A stretch of DNA of 60,841 nucleotides from Bacteroidota bacterium (lineage in GTDB: Bacteria; Bacteroidota; Bacteroidia; Palsa-965), in NCBI GenBank assembly GCA_013298545.1, contig JAAFIA010000018.1, forward strand, positions 1-60,841. Reading direction: 5' to 3'. Numbering within the stretch: the first letter of the stretch is position 1; each line of letters starts with the position of its first letter. A program made the position numbers and the translations under genes. Positions 52,435-58,978 of the stretch are shown here, piece by piece. The notes below the pieces were generated by a model. That model saw nothing but the letters and a program-made list of their open reading frames with translations, was not told the origin of the DNA and did not search any database.

Positions 52435-53739
52435 ATGAAAAACTATATCCTCCTTGCGTTGGCGTTTGTTCCGGGAATTGCATTTGCACAAAATCCAATT
52501 CCGGCAAAGCCACAAACGAAAAGTATTTTGTTGCTCAATGGCACAGCGCATTTGGGCAATGGACAAGTCATTGAAAATGCCGCTATTGGTTTCCGCAATG
52601 GAAAAATTGATTTGGTGGCCGATGCGCGTACCATTCGGTTGGCTGCAAATGCGTACGACACAACCATCAATTGCGCTGGAAAAGAATTGTATCCAGGTTT
52701 TATCGCGCCCAATTCTACTTTAGGATTGAGTGAAATAGAATCTATTCGTGCAACAAATGACAATTACGAAGTAGGTGCGTTTAATCCAGAAATACGCTCG
52801 TTGATTGCGTACAATACGGATTCAAAAGTTATTCCAACCGTTCGCACCAATGGTGTTTTAACCGGACAAATTACACCGCGTGGTGGTTATATTTCTGGCA
52901 CGTCTTCCATTGTTTCATTCGATGCGTGGAACTGGGAAGATGCGGCATTGAAAACAGACGATGGCGTACACATCAACTGGCCACAACCGATTCAAGAATC
53001 GTGGTCAGAGAATGGCATGTCTTATGACCAGAACAAAGAATACATGACACAACGCCGCGACTTGGAGAAATTTTTCATGGAAGCCAAAGCGTATTGCGAA
53101 CAAGCAAAACCGCAAGAAAAGAATTTACGTTTCGAAGCCATGCGTGGTTTATTCAATGGTTCAAAAACAGCATTCTTCCATGTCGATCAGGTGAAACAAA
53201 TTCAGGAAGCCATCAGTTTTGCCAAACGTATGCAATTGTCGAAAGTGGTTTTGGTGGGTTGCGACGATGCGTGGAAATGTACTGATGCCATTAAGGCTTC
53301 GGGCTTTCCGGTTATGCTTGGCCGTGTTCACCGCTTACCCGATCAGAGCCACGATGATGTTGATCAGCCTTACAAGACACCAGCCGCTTTACAAAAAGCT
53401 GGCATTTTGTTCTGCTTGCAAAATGAAGGTGATATGGACAATACCAACACACGCAACTTGCCATTTCAAGCTGGAACAGCATGTGCTTATGGTTTGACAA
53501 AAGAAGAAGCGATTGCTTCTATTTCACTCAATGCTGCAAAAATTTTAGGCATTGCCGCGCAAACCGGATCGATTGAAGTGGGTAAAGATGCTACGCTATT
53601 TATCTCCGAAGGCGATGCGTTGGATATGCGCACAAACAATGTTACTTATGCGTTTATTCAAGGCAAAACAATTCGTTTGCGCAATGAACAACAGGTTTTG
53701 TATGAGACGTATTCGGACAAGTACGGCACTAAAAAATAA
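52435..53739 (+). CDS. amidohydrolase-like protein without HxH site
   Basis: A 434-residue exported protein (signal peptide ending AFAQ). Strand order and the C-terminal SISLNAAKILGIAAQTGSIEVGKDATLFI are those of the amidohydrolase superfamily, but the metal site is replaced: YPGFIAPNSTLGLSE in place of DxHxH. The Asp motif near the end is also altered (FCLQNEGDMDN). It therefore looks like a catalytically dead paralogue that may partner the double protein encoded just upstream. The alternative, a different metal-independent reaction, cannot be excluded. Ends in a strong terminator. Confidence 0.8.
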   Translation: MKNYILLALAFVPGIAFAQNPIPAKPQTKSILLLNGTAHLGNGQVIENAAIGFRNGKIDLVADARTIRLAANAYDTTINCAGKELYPGFIAPNSTLGLSEIESIRATNDNYEVGAFNPEIRSLIAYNTDSKVIPTVRTNGVLTGQITPRGGYISGTSSIVSFDAWNWEDAALKTDDGVHINWPQPIQESWSENGMSYDQNKEYMTQRRDLEKFFMEAKAYCEQAKPQEKNLRFEAMRGLFNGSKTAFFHVDQVKQIQEAISFAKRMQLSKVVLVGCDDAWKCTDAIKASGFPVMLGRVHRLPDQSHDDVDQPYKTPAALQKAGILFCLQNEGDMDNTNTRNLPFQAGTACAYGLTKEEAIASISLNAAKILGIAAQTGSIEVGKDATLFISEGDALDMRTNNVTYAFIQGKTIRLRNEQQVLYETYSDKYGTKK

Positions 53740-53756
53740 ATCGTTTTGATTTCAAC

Positions 53757-53798
53757 AATAAGCGCGGATACTTGATTGTATGCGCGCTTATTTTTTTT
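53757..53798 (+). terminator. rho-independent terminator after the amidohydrolase pair
   Basis: AATAAGCGCG (53757-53766) pairs with CGCGCTTATT (53783-53792) and runs into T residues. Confidence 0.85.
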
Positions 53799-53799
53799 G

Positions 53800-54140
53800 A
53801 TTTAATTATAGGGCTGTTTGGTGTTTTTGGCGTGTTTTTTCCTTTTATCCCATGATACAATTCGCCTGCGGCGGGCTGACTTGGTTGGTGTAGAAAAAGG
53901 AAGTTTTTTCTTTACTTTCTTTGTTTGCCCAAAGAAAGTAACAAAGAAATGGCACCACGAAAACCAAATTGCAATGAAAAAAGGCTAACCGGATGCCCGC
54001 CTAAGGCGGGCATCCGGTTAGCCTTTTTTCAAATGCAACTTCGCACTTTTCGCGGCCGTCTTCGCGCGAGTTTTCTTGACATGCTAGGTTTGATTCGCAC
54101 GCTAGTCCTCGTTTGCAACGAGGACTTTTGAGATTTGCGT
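53800..54140. repeat. non-coding palindrome-rich spacer
   Basis: No gene is seen in this 340-bp stretch. It holds three separate palindromes: ACTTTCTTTG/CAAAGAAAGT at 53914-53939, a perfect 55-bp palindrome at 53976-54030, and a REP-like hairpin GTCCTCGT/ACGAGGAC with a 5-nt loop at 54105-54125. The ACTTTCTTTG...CAAAGAAAGT motif recurs in many bacterial spacers. A mobile or REP-type origin is likely, but no transposase is present. Confidence 0.65.
53976..54030. repeat. 55-bp perfect palindrome
   Basis: The 27-base arm beginning GAAAAAAGGCTAACCGG is repeated exactly in reverse complement around a single A at 54003. With the A tract at the left and T tract at the right, it would act as a strong terminator on both strands. 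Confidence 0.9.
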
Positions 54141-54149
54141 TTACAACGT

Positions 54150-54215
54150 GAGTTTAAAGTAAATACTATTCGCGTGGTAAGAATCAGACATAAAAGTAGA
54201 GAGCCTTTGGGCTAT
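54150..54215 (+). pseudogene. remnant of a ParE/RelE toxin gene (3' end only)
   Basis: This frame encodes EFKVNTIRVVRIRHKSREPLGY, which matches the C-terminus of the intact toxin at 54648-54962 in 13 of the last 16 residues (IRVLRIRHTSREPFGY). Nothing upstream resembles the rest of a toxin, and the frame runs on past the usual end. The DNA differs at many codons, so it comes from a different, older ParE gene rather than a recent copy of its neighbour. Confidence 0.65.
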
Positions 54216-54284
54216 TCACTTTCTATTGCAAGAATAAACCGTCTAATCAAAATAGGCAAAAAATACAGATACGTTTTTGATCAC

Positions 54285-54367
54285 TTAATCAATCTTCACC
54301 AGAAAATTTTTCTGCTTGCCCTGTCCAAGTAAAATGAATTTATCGTTGAGTAGATGCGTTGTGTTTA
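54285..54367 (-). pseudogene. detached duplicate of the tyrS 3' end
   Basis: Bases 54287-54367 match 55042-55122, inside tyrS, at 79 of 81 positions with a constant offset of 755. Both substitutions are synonymous in the tyrS frame, and the copy still ends in an in-frame stop (TAA here, TGA in the gene). It codes for the last 26-27 residues of TyrRS. With the gene's own end it brackets the toxin-antitoxin unit as an 83-bp direct repeat. Confidence 0.85.
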
Positions 54368-54373
54368 AGCAAG

Positions 54374-54404
54374 TTGCTTTTAATTCTAGTTTTCCTTAAA
54401 TTTG
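54374..54404 (+). promoter_or_regulatory. promoter of the toxin-antitoxin pair
   Basis: TTG at 54374 and TAAATTTG at 54397-54404 lie 20 bp apart, a full -33/-7 promoter, just inside the left tyrS-tail repeat. The ATG is 19 nt after it. Confidence 0.7.
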
Positions 54405-54423
54405 TTTCTTAATCGCAAAGCAT

Positions 54424-54654
54424 ATGACTCCTTCAGCAATAAAAAAACAGTTCGACGATTACCTTCCTTTACTATCAGCTAAACAACAGACATTATTGCT
54501 TGAGATGGTTAAGAGTTTCTTAAATGTGGATCAAGGAACAAAACGAATTACAAGGAAACAATACAACAAGGAAATAGACGATGCTGTTGCCCAGATAGAA
54601 AATGGCGACGCTGTTTCCCACAAAGATGCGCTTAAAGAATTGTCGAAATGGTAA
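54424..54654 (+). CDS. antitoxin of a ParE/RelE-type module
   Basis: A 76-residue protein directly before a ParE/RelE toxin and overlapping it by 7 nt. The C-terminal half, ITRKQYNKEIDDAVAQIENGDAVSHKDALKELSKW, is like small Bacteroidota antitoxins in which this part wraps the toxin. The N-terminal half is helical (SAIKKQFDDYLPLLSAKQQTLLLEMVKSFL) and may dimerise and bind DNA; no ribbon-helix-helix or Phd motif is clear. It should neutralise the toxin and repress the shared promoter. Confidence 0.75.
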   Translation: MTPSAIKKQFDDYLPLLSAKQQTLLLEMVKSFLNVDQGTKRITRKQYNKEIDDAVAQIENGDAVSHKDALKELSKW

Positions 54655-54962
54655 AATCAACTCCTTTTGATATTGTTTGGGGCAGAAAAGCTCTGGATAA
54701 TTTTAAGGAGATATTAAATTACCTTGCTACACAAAGCGATCAAGCACCAAAAATTGTTAAAGATGCAATTGTTGATAGGCTTGAAACGATCAAAGCGAAT
54801 CCTCAAATTTGCGAGCTTGACAAACTAAAAGATCGCCCGAATAAAGACTACCGAGCATTTGTTGTTTATAGCTATCGCGTAACGTATCAAATTAAATCTT
54901 CTGCCAAAGAAATTCGCGTATTGAGAATTAGGCACACCAGTCGAGAGCCGTTCGGCTATTAA
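54648..54962 (+). CDS. ParE/RelE-superfamily toxin
   Basis: A 104-residue toxin. It has the fold's pattern: FDIVWGRKALDNFKEILNYLATQS helices, DAIVDRLETIKANPQICELDKL, then the antiparallel strands YRAFVVYSYRVTYQIKSSAKEIRVLRIRHTSREPFGY. Conserved basic and aromatic residues of the RelE/ParE core are in place. Targets differ in the superfamily (gyrase for ParE, ribosome-bound mRNA for RelE), and the sequence does not decide. It is intact. The 83-bp tyrS-tail repeats lie 56 nt before the antitoxin and 77 nt after this gene. Confidence 0.85.
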   Translation: MVKSTPFDIVWGRKALDNFKEILNYLATQSDQAPKIVKDAIVDRLETIKANPQICELDKLKDRPNKDYRAFVVYSYRVTYQIKSSAKEIRVLRIRHTSREPFGY

Positions 54963-55039
54963 TCCTAGCAAAGGAAACTCACAAAACGCTGAATGCAATA
55001 ACACTCCAAACGTACAGTTGTAACCAACGGCACAAACAC

Positions 55040-56347
55040 TCAATCAATCTTCACCAGAAAATTTTTTTGCTTGCCCTGTCCGAGTAAAATGAATTTATCG
55101 TTGAGTAGATGCGTTGTGTTTACAACCAAACCAATATCCGTTGTCTTTTCTTTATTCAACGAAAAACCATTTTGTTGAACAAGCTTTCGAGCATCGCCCC
55201 GCGATTCTTGGAATCCAGTTTTATCGGCAAGCAATTCGAGTAACGGAATACCGGCTTCCAATTCGGCGCGTAAAATGACTTTAGATGGAACGCCTTCAAA
55301 AACACTTTCCATGTCTTCTACACTCAATTTGCGAAGCGTTTCGATTGTGCCTTTTCCGAATAAAATTCCAGCAGCTTCAATAGCCATGTCAACCGCTTCG
55401 GGCGAATGCACACGCGCAGTAATATCGGCAGCTAATGCCTTCTGCAATTTGCGTTGGCCCGGATCAAGTGCATGTTCGGCTTCTAGTGCTTCAATTTCTT
55501 CCTTTGTTTTGAGTGTAAAAATGCGGATGTAATTTTTTGCATCGTCATCAAACGCATTCAACCAAAACTGGTAAAACTGGTAAGGCGATGTGCGTTTGGG
55601 ATCGAGCCAGATATTGCCGCTTTCTGTTTTTCCAAATTTTGTACCGTCCGATTTTTTAATCAGGGGCGTTGTGAGTGCCCATGCTTTTCCACTGTCTTTA
55701 CGTTTGATGAGTTCGGTTCCGGTGGTAATATTTCCCCACTGATCGGAACCACCCATTTGCAATTTGACGTTTTTATTTTTCCAGAGGTAGTAAAAATCGT
55801 AGCCTTGAACGAGTTGGTAGGTAAATTCGGTAAACGACATGCCTTCCGAAGCATCGTCGCCATCGCCGCGCTCCAATCGCTTCTTTACCGAATCTTTGGC
55901 TTTCATGTAATTGACGGTAATGTGTTTGCCAACATCGCGGATAAATTCGAGAAACGACATTTCTTTGAACCAATCGTAATTATTGACAATAGAGGCCGAA
56001 TTTTCGCCGCAATTGAAATCCAGAAATTTTTCGAGTTGTGCCTGTTGGCAATTTTGATTGTGGCGCAGCGTAGTTTCGTCGAGCAAATTACGTTCTGCCG
56101 ATTTTCCAGAAGGATCGCCCACCATGCCGGTTGCGCCACCAACAAGTGCAATGGGTTTATGCCCCGCGCGCTGAAAATGCAGCAAGGTCATAATCTGAAC
56201 CAAATTGCCCACGCCCAATGAATCGGCTGTTGGATCAAATCCAATATACCCCGTAACCATTTCAGACGTTAGAATTTCTTCAGCACCAGGAGTCATATCG
56301 TGGAGCATATTGCGCCAGCGGAGTTCTTCGACAAAATTTGTTTTCAT
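55040..56347 (-). CDS. tyrS: tyrosyl-tRNA synthetase
   Basis: A 435-residue class I synthetase. The Rossmann core has [37 protein letters not shown], the tyrosine pocket [28 protein letters not shown] and KFGKTESGN (KMSKS loop). The C-terminal S4 RNA-binding domain ([15 protein letters not shown]...[16 protein letters not shown]) is complete. The HIGH-type motif reads GVGN, so the first histidine, which stabilises the transition state in Bacillus TyrRS, is absent; some TyrRS variants tolerate changes here. Its 3' end is duplicated at 54285. Confidence 0.93.
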   Translation of the reverse strand: MKTNFVEELRWRNMLHDMTPGAEEILTSEMVTGYIGFDPTADSLGVGNLVQIMTLLHFQRAGHKPIALVGGATGMVGDPSGKSAERNLLDETTLRHNQNCQQAQLEKFLDFNCGENSASIVNNYDWFKEMSFLEFIRDVGKHITVNYMKAKDSVKKRLERGDGDDASEGMSFTEFTYQLVQGYDFYYLWKNKNVKLQMGGSDQWGNITTGTELIKRKDSGKAWALTTPLIKKSDGTKFGKTESGNIWLDPKRTSPYQFYQFWLNAFDDDAKNYIRIFTLKTKEEIEALEAEHALDPGQRKLQKALAADITARVHSPEAVDMAIEAAGILFGKGTIETLRKLSVEDMESVFEGVPSKVILRAELEAGIPLLELLADKTGFQESRGDARKLVQQNGFSLNKEKTTDIGLVVNTTHLLNDKFILLGQGKQKNFLVKID

Positions 56348-56377
56348 AAAACAGGTAGTTCAATTGGATTTGGCCGA

Positions 56378-56405
56378 CAAAAATAAGGCTTTAACAGCAA
56401 AGATA
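56378..56405 (-). promoter_or_regulatory. two candidate -7 elements for tyrS
   Basis: On the minus strand TATCTTTG (56405-56398) and TATTTTTG (56385-56378) both match the consensus, 30 nt or more before the ATG at 56347. Either or both may be used. Confidence 0.5.
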
Positions 56406-56423
56406 TTCAGTCGCCGCAATGAT

Positions 56424-56431
56424 TACCTTTG
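56424..56431 (+). promoter_or_regulatory. TAnnTTTG promoter element for the epimerase gene
   Basis: TACCTTTG ends 6 nt before the ATG at 56438. Its TTG is in frame and could be mistaken for the start. Confidence 0.65.
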
Positions 56432-56437
56432 TCGTGT

Positions 56438-57442
56438 ATGATTCTTCTCACTGGCGGTACTGGGCTTTTAGGTTCGCATCTGGCTTATCGGCTTTGTTCT
56501 TCGGGGCAAAATGTCCGCTTGCTTGTACGCGCACAAAGCGATCGGAAACTAATTGAGGAGATTTTCAGTTATTATAGTGCCGAGGGATTATCGCTCACCA
56601 AACACATCGAATGGGTAGAAGGAAATTTGGAAGATGTTTTTTCGCTGGAAGCTGCGCTAGAAGGTGTTGAATATGTTTATCATGCGGCAGCTGTTGTTTC
56701 TTTTTTGCCCAAAGACCGTCAAACCTTATTAAAAGTAAACATCGAAGGCACCTCCAATTTGGTCAATGCGGCTTTAGAAAAAGGCGTACGCAAATTTTGC
56801 CACATCAGTTCGGTTGCTTCACTAGGCCGTCCGGTTCATGCCGAGAAAATTGTGGAAGAACATTGGTGGAAAACCGATCCGAGCAATTCGTGGTACGCCA
56901 TCAGTAAATACGGTGCAGAACGCGAAGTTTGGCGCGCGAGCGAAGAAGGACTCGATGTTGTCATCTTAAATCCATCCTTCATCCTTGGACCAGGGGATGT
57001 ACACAAAAGCAGCAATGCCGTTTTTGGATTGGCCAAAAAAGGAATGTCTTGGTTTACCAAAGGCGTTACGGGTTATGTCGATGTGCGTGATGTGGCCGAA
57101 GCAGCTGTACGCCTGATGCAAAGCGATAGTTGCAATCAGCGTTTCATTTTAAATGCGGCAAACCTGAGTTTTCAGAATTTCCTCGATCAAGTATTAACGA
57201 CCATGAATCGGCCAAAGACTTCGCGTTATGCGCGTCCGTGGATGACTGCACTCGCATGGCGTTTCGAGCAAGTGCGCGCTATGTTTGGTAAACATACGCC
57301 TCAATTGACCAAAGAAACGCACCAAGCGGCTCATGCCATCAATCGTTTTGGAGGTGAAAAAATTAAAACGGTTTTACCCGATTTTGAATACCGGAAAATC
57401 GAAGATACCATTCGTGAAGTAAGTGCTTACTATTCGCGCTAA
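56438..57442 (+). CDS. NAD-dependent epimerase/dehydratase family protein
   Basis: A 334-residue extended SDR. LLTGGTGLLGSHLAYRL gives the GxxGxxG motif (from residue 6), LVRAQSDRKLIEE the cofactor strand, YVYHAAAVVSF, ISSVASLG, and NSWYAISKYGAE the YxxxK pair; ILNPSFILGPGD and GYVDVRDVAEAAV complete the pattern. It is nearest to dihydroflavonol-reductase-like and 3-beta-hydroxysteroid-like members acting on lipid or isoprenoid intermediates. Exact substrate unknown. It diverges from tyrS. Confidence 0.88.
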   Translation: MILLTGGTGLLGSHLAYRLCSSGQNVRLLVRAQSDRKLIEEIFSYYSAEGLSLTKHIEWVEGNLEDVFSLEAALEGVEYVYHAAAVVSFLPKDRQTLLKVNIEGTSNLVNAALEKGVRKFCHISSVASLGRPVHAEKIVEEHWWKTDPSNSWYAISKYGAEREVWRASEEGLDVVILNPSFILGPGDVHKSSNAVFGLAKKGMSWFTKGVTGYVDVRDVAEAAVRLMQSDSCNQRFILNAANLSFQNFLDQVLTTMNRPKTSRYARPWMTALAWRFEQVRAMFGKHTPQLTKETHQAAHAINRFGGEKIKTVLPDFEYRKIEDTIREVSAYYSR

Positions 57443-57533
57443 GTCTATTTTTTCCCCATACCTCTTTTTCTTGTCTTTTTTTTTGCTCGGAAAAGCCCGT
57501 CAACAGGGCATTTTAATTTTTTTAATTTTTTCC

Positions 57534-57563
57534 TGTAACTAATTTTTACTTGGTGGCGTCTTA
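57534..57563 (+). promoter_or_regulatory. ECF-sigma-like promoter of small exported protein copy 1
   Basis: TGTAAC (57534-57539) and CGTCTTA (57557-57563) are 17 nt apart, the look of an extracytoplasmic-function sigma promoter. Copy 2 has the same two elements and spacing with a different spacer. No TAnnTTTG is present. Confidence 0.55.
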
Positions 57564-57607
57564 TGCATGAAAACCAACCAGAACTGCACATTTAAAAACG
57601 CCACACC

Positions 57608-57940
57608 ATGAAAAAGATCACTACCCTCCTCGCTTTCTTCCTGCTCATCGCAACAGCTTCTTTTGCTAATAACAGCAAAGACAAATACACATTGATGCTT
57701 GCAAAAATCCAAAAGCAACTCGCTTTCTCTGCTGCTGAAAAAGCGGAACTTGGAACAGGTATGGCCGTAGTAACATTCACCATCACAGAAAAAGGTGAAA
57801 TCGAAATCATTCAATTAGATGCAACAACCGATGCACAAGCCCAAGCTGTTCAGAAAAAATTACAACACTTCTATTTGCAAAATGCTCCGGTAAAAGTTGG
57901 TGCGACCTATACCCTCCGCGTCAACTTCCGACCTGAATAA
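57608..57940 (+). CDS. small exported protein, copy 1
   Basis: A 110-residue protein. Signal peptide ends ASFAN (about residue 20). The mature 90 residues consist of a helix rich in Lys/Ala (DKYTLMLAKIQKQLAFSAAEKA), then MAVVTFTITEKGEIEIIQLDATT, a second helix, and a final strand YTLRVNF. The strand-turn-strand with a Gly-Glu turn resembles the C-terminal fold of TonB-type proteins and related small periplasmic proteins of Bacteroidota. Function unknown. It is 98% identical in protein to copy 2 at 58289, differing at residues 79 and 104. Confidence 0.8.
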   Translation: MKKITTLLAFFLLIATASFANNSKDKYTLMLAKIQKQLAFSAAEKAELGTGMAVVTFTITEKGEIEIIQLDATTDAQAQAVQKKLQHFYLQNAPVKVGATYTLRVNFRPE

Positions 57941-57960
57941 ATTATACGTTCCTCGTTTAT

Positions 57961-57992
57961 AAAAACCATCGGCTTAGGCAGGTGGTTTTTTT
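57961..57992 (+). terminator. terminator after small exported protein copy 1
   Basis: AAAAACCATC pairs with GGTGGTTTTT (one G-T pair) around a 10-nt loop and continues in T. Confidence 0.8.
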
Positions 57993-58012
57993 GTTTGTTA
58001 TAAAACCGATTT

Positions 58013-58177
58013 AGAAGCTGTTTAAATTTCATCCTTTGATTTTGTTATGTGTCTTTTTGCACCATACTTCGTTGCGTTTTTTGACCGTAGTCGTTCTAAT
58101 ATGGCCTGCAAAACGCGCCTCGTCTGGCACAAAAATCCATCATAACAATTCTCAAAAACAAATTTTAAACAGCTTCT
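58013..58177. repeat. MITE-like fold-back element, copy B
   Basis: A 165-bp element with perfect 14-bp terminal inverted repeats, AGAAGCTGTTTAAA and TTTAAACAGCTTCT. Relative to copy A the fifth base is G instead of T on one side and C instead of A on the other, so pairing is kept. It lies between the two copies of the small exported protein gene. Confidence 0.8.
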
Positions 58178-58214
58178 TAGATTGAAAATTTTTTCCAGAA
58201 AAGTGATTTCTTCC

Positions 58215-58244
58215 TGTAACAAATCTTTTTCGGCATGCGTCTTA
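58215..58244 (+). promoter_or_regulatory. ECF-sigma-like promoter of small exported protein copy 2
   Basis: TGTAAC (58215-58220), a 17-nt spacer, then CGTCTTA (58238-58244). The leader up to the ATG is almost the same as in copy 1. Confidence 0.55.
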
Positions 58245-58288
58245 TGCATGAAAACCAACCAGAACTGCACATTTAAAAACACCACACC

Positions 58289-58621
58289 ATGAAAAAGATC
58301 ACTACCCTCCTCGCTTTCTTCCTGCTCATCGCAACAGCTTCTTTTGCTAACAACAGCAAAGACAAATACACGCTGATGCTTGCAAAAATCCAAAAGCAAC
58401 TCGCTTTCTCTGCTGCTGAAAAAGCTGAACTTGGAACAGGTATGGCCGTAGTAACATTCACCATCACAGAAAAAGGTGAAATCGAAATCATTCAATTAGA
58501 TGCAACAACCGACGCACAAGCTGCGGCAGTTCAAAAAAAATTGCAACACTTCTATTTGCAAAATGCTCCGGTAAAAGTTGGTGCGACCTATACCCTCCAC
58601 GTCAACTTCCGACCTGAATAA
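58289..58621 (+). CDS. small exported protein, copy 2
   Basis: Second copy of the 110-residue exported protein at 57608, offset by 681 bp. Only two residues differ (Ala79 for Gln79, His104 for Arg104), with several extra synonymous changes, so the duplication is recent or kept homogeneous by gene conversion. Promoter elements and the 5' leader were copied along with the gene; the fold-back element lies between the two units. Function unknown; ECF-type control would suggest an envelope-stress role, which is inference. Confidence 0.8.
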   Translation: MKKITTLLAFFLLIATASFANNSKDKYTLMLAKIQKQLAFSAAEKAELGTGMAVVTFTITEKGEIEIIQLDATTDAQAAAVQKKLQHFYLQNAPVKVGATYTLHVNFRPE

Positions 58622-58641
58622 ATTTTATAACATACAGGAGT

Positions 58642-58672
58642 AAAACCATCGATCGTTGATCGGTGGTTTTTT
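58642..58672. terminator. bidirectional terminator
   Basis: AAAACCATCGATC pairs with GATCGGTGGTTTT (one G-T pair) around GTT, with T following on the plus strand and the minus-strand gene ending at 58675. Confidence 0.85.
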
Positions 58673-58674
58673 GT

Positions 58675-58791
58675 TTATAATCCAAAAACAATCCAACAGA
58701 TCACAAAGCCAACAATAATAATTAGGTATTGCCAGATATCGGGAAAATAAAAAAGGTATTTGTTGTAAAATTTCTTAATCTTTTCTTTCAT
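58675..58791 (-). CDS. 38-residue single-pass membrane protein
   Basis: The ATG at 58791 opens a 38-residue frame, MKEKIKKFYNKYLFYFPDIW followed by one membrane helix (QYLIIIVGFVICWIVFGL) that reaches the C-terminus. The basic N-terminus and aromatic belt are typical of a real small inner-membrane protein. It begins just after TCAATTTG, a one-mismatch -7 element, and ends at a shared terminator. It diverges from the CcoI-type ATPase, and a link with cytochrome oxidase assembly is possible but unproven. A longer frame back to 58881 adds an implausible N-terminus. Confidence 0.55.
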   Translation of the reverse strand: MKEKIKKFYNKYLFYFPDIWQYLIIIVGFVICWIVFGL

Positions 58792-58903
58792 GTGCGGCCA
58801 AATTGATAAGCGTTTTGGGCATGTAAAAATACAGAAGTTTTGGAAACCATTTCTCCGTAAAAACAGGCCGACCGAAAGCATACACTGCGAGAAATTGATT
58901 GTG

Positions 58904-58921
58904 ATATGACGAAGATCATAT
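58904..58921. promoter_or_regulatory. FNR/CRP-like dyad upstream of the CcoI gene
   Basis: ATATGA-CGAAGA-TCATAT is a perfect 6-bp dyad; its core TGAC-GAAG-ATCA differs from the FNR core TGAT-N4-ATCA by one base. The centre lies about 62 bp before the expected transcription start of the ATPase gene. Confidence 0.4.
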
Positions 58922-58963
58922 TTTCGACCTATTTGTGTCAGGTGCTATTCTTTATGTGCCTGT

Positions 58964-58971
58964 TAGTTTTG
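58964..58971 (+). promoter_or_regulatory. TAnnTTTG promoter element for the CcoI gene
   Basis: TAGTTTTG ends 7 nt before the ATG at 58979. Confidence 0.65.
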
Positions 58972-58978
58972 TTGCGAT

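Noticed and set aside
58010-58180. TTA target-site duplication at fold-back copy B
   Set aside because: Only three bases, and copy A shows no matching duplication, so chance is likely.
58022-58495. 157-residue minus-strand ORF
   Set aside because: It runs through the fold-back element and antisense to the small exported protein gene; no start signal or family pattern.
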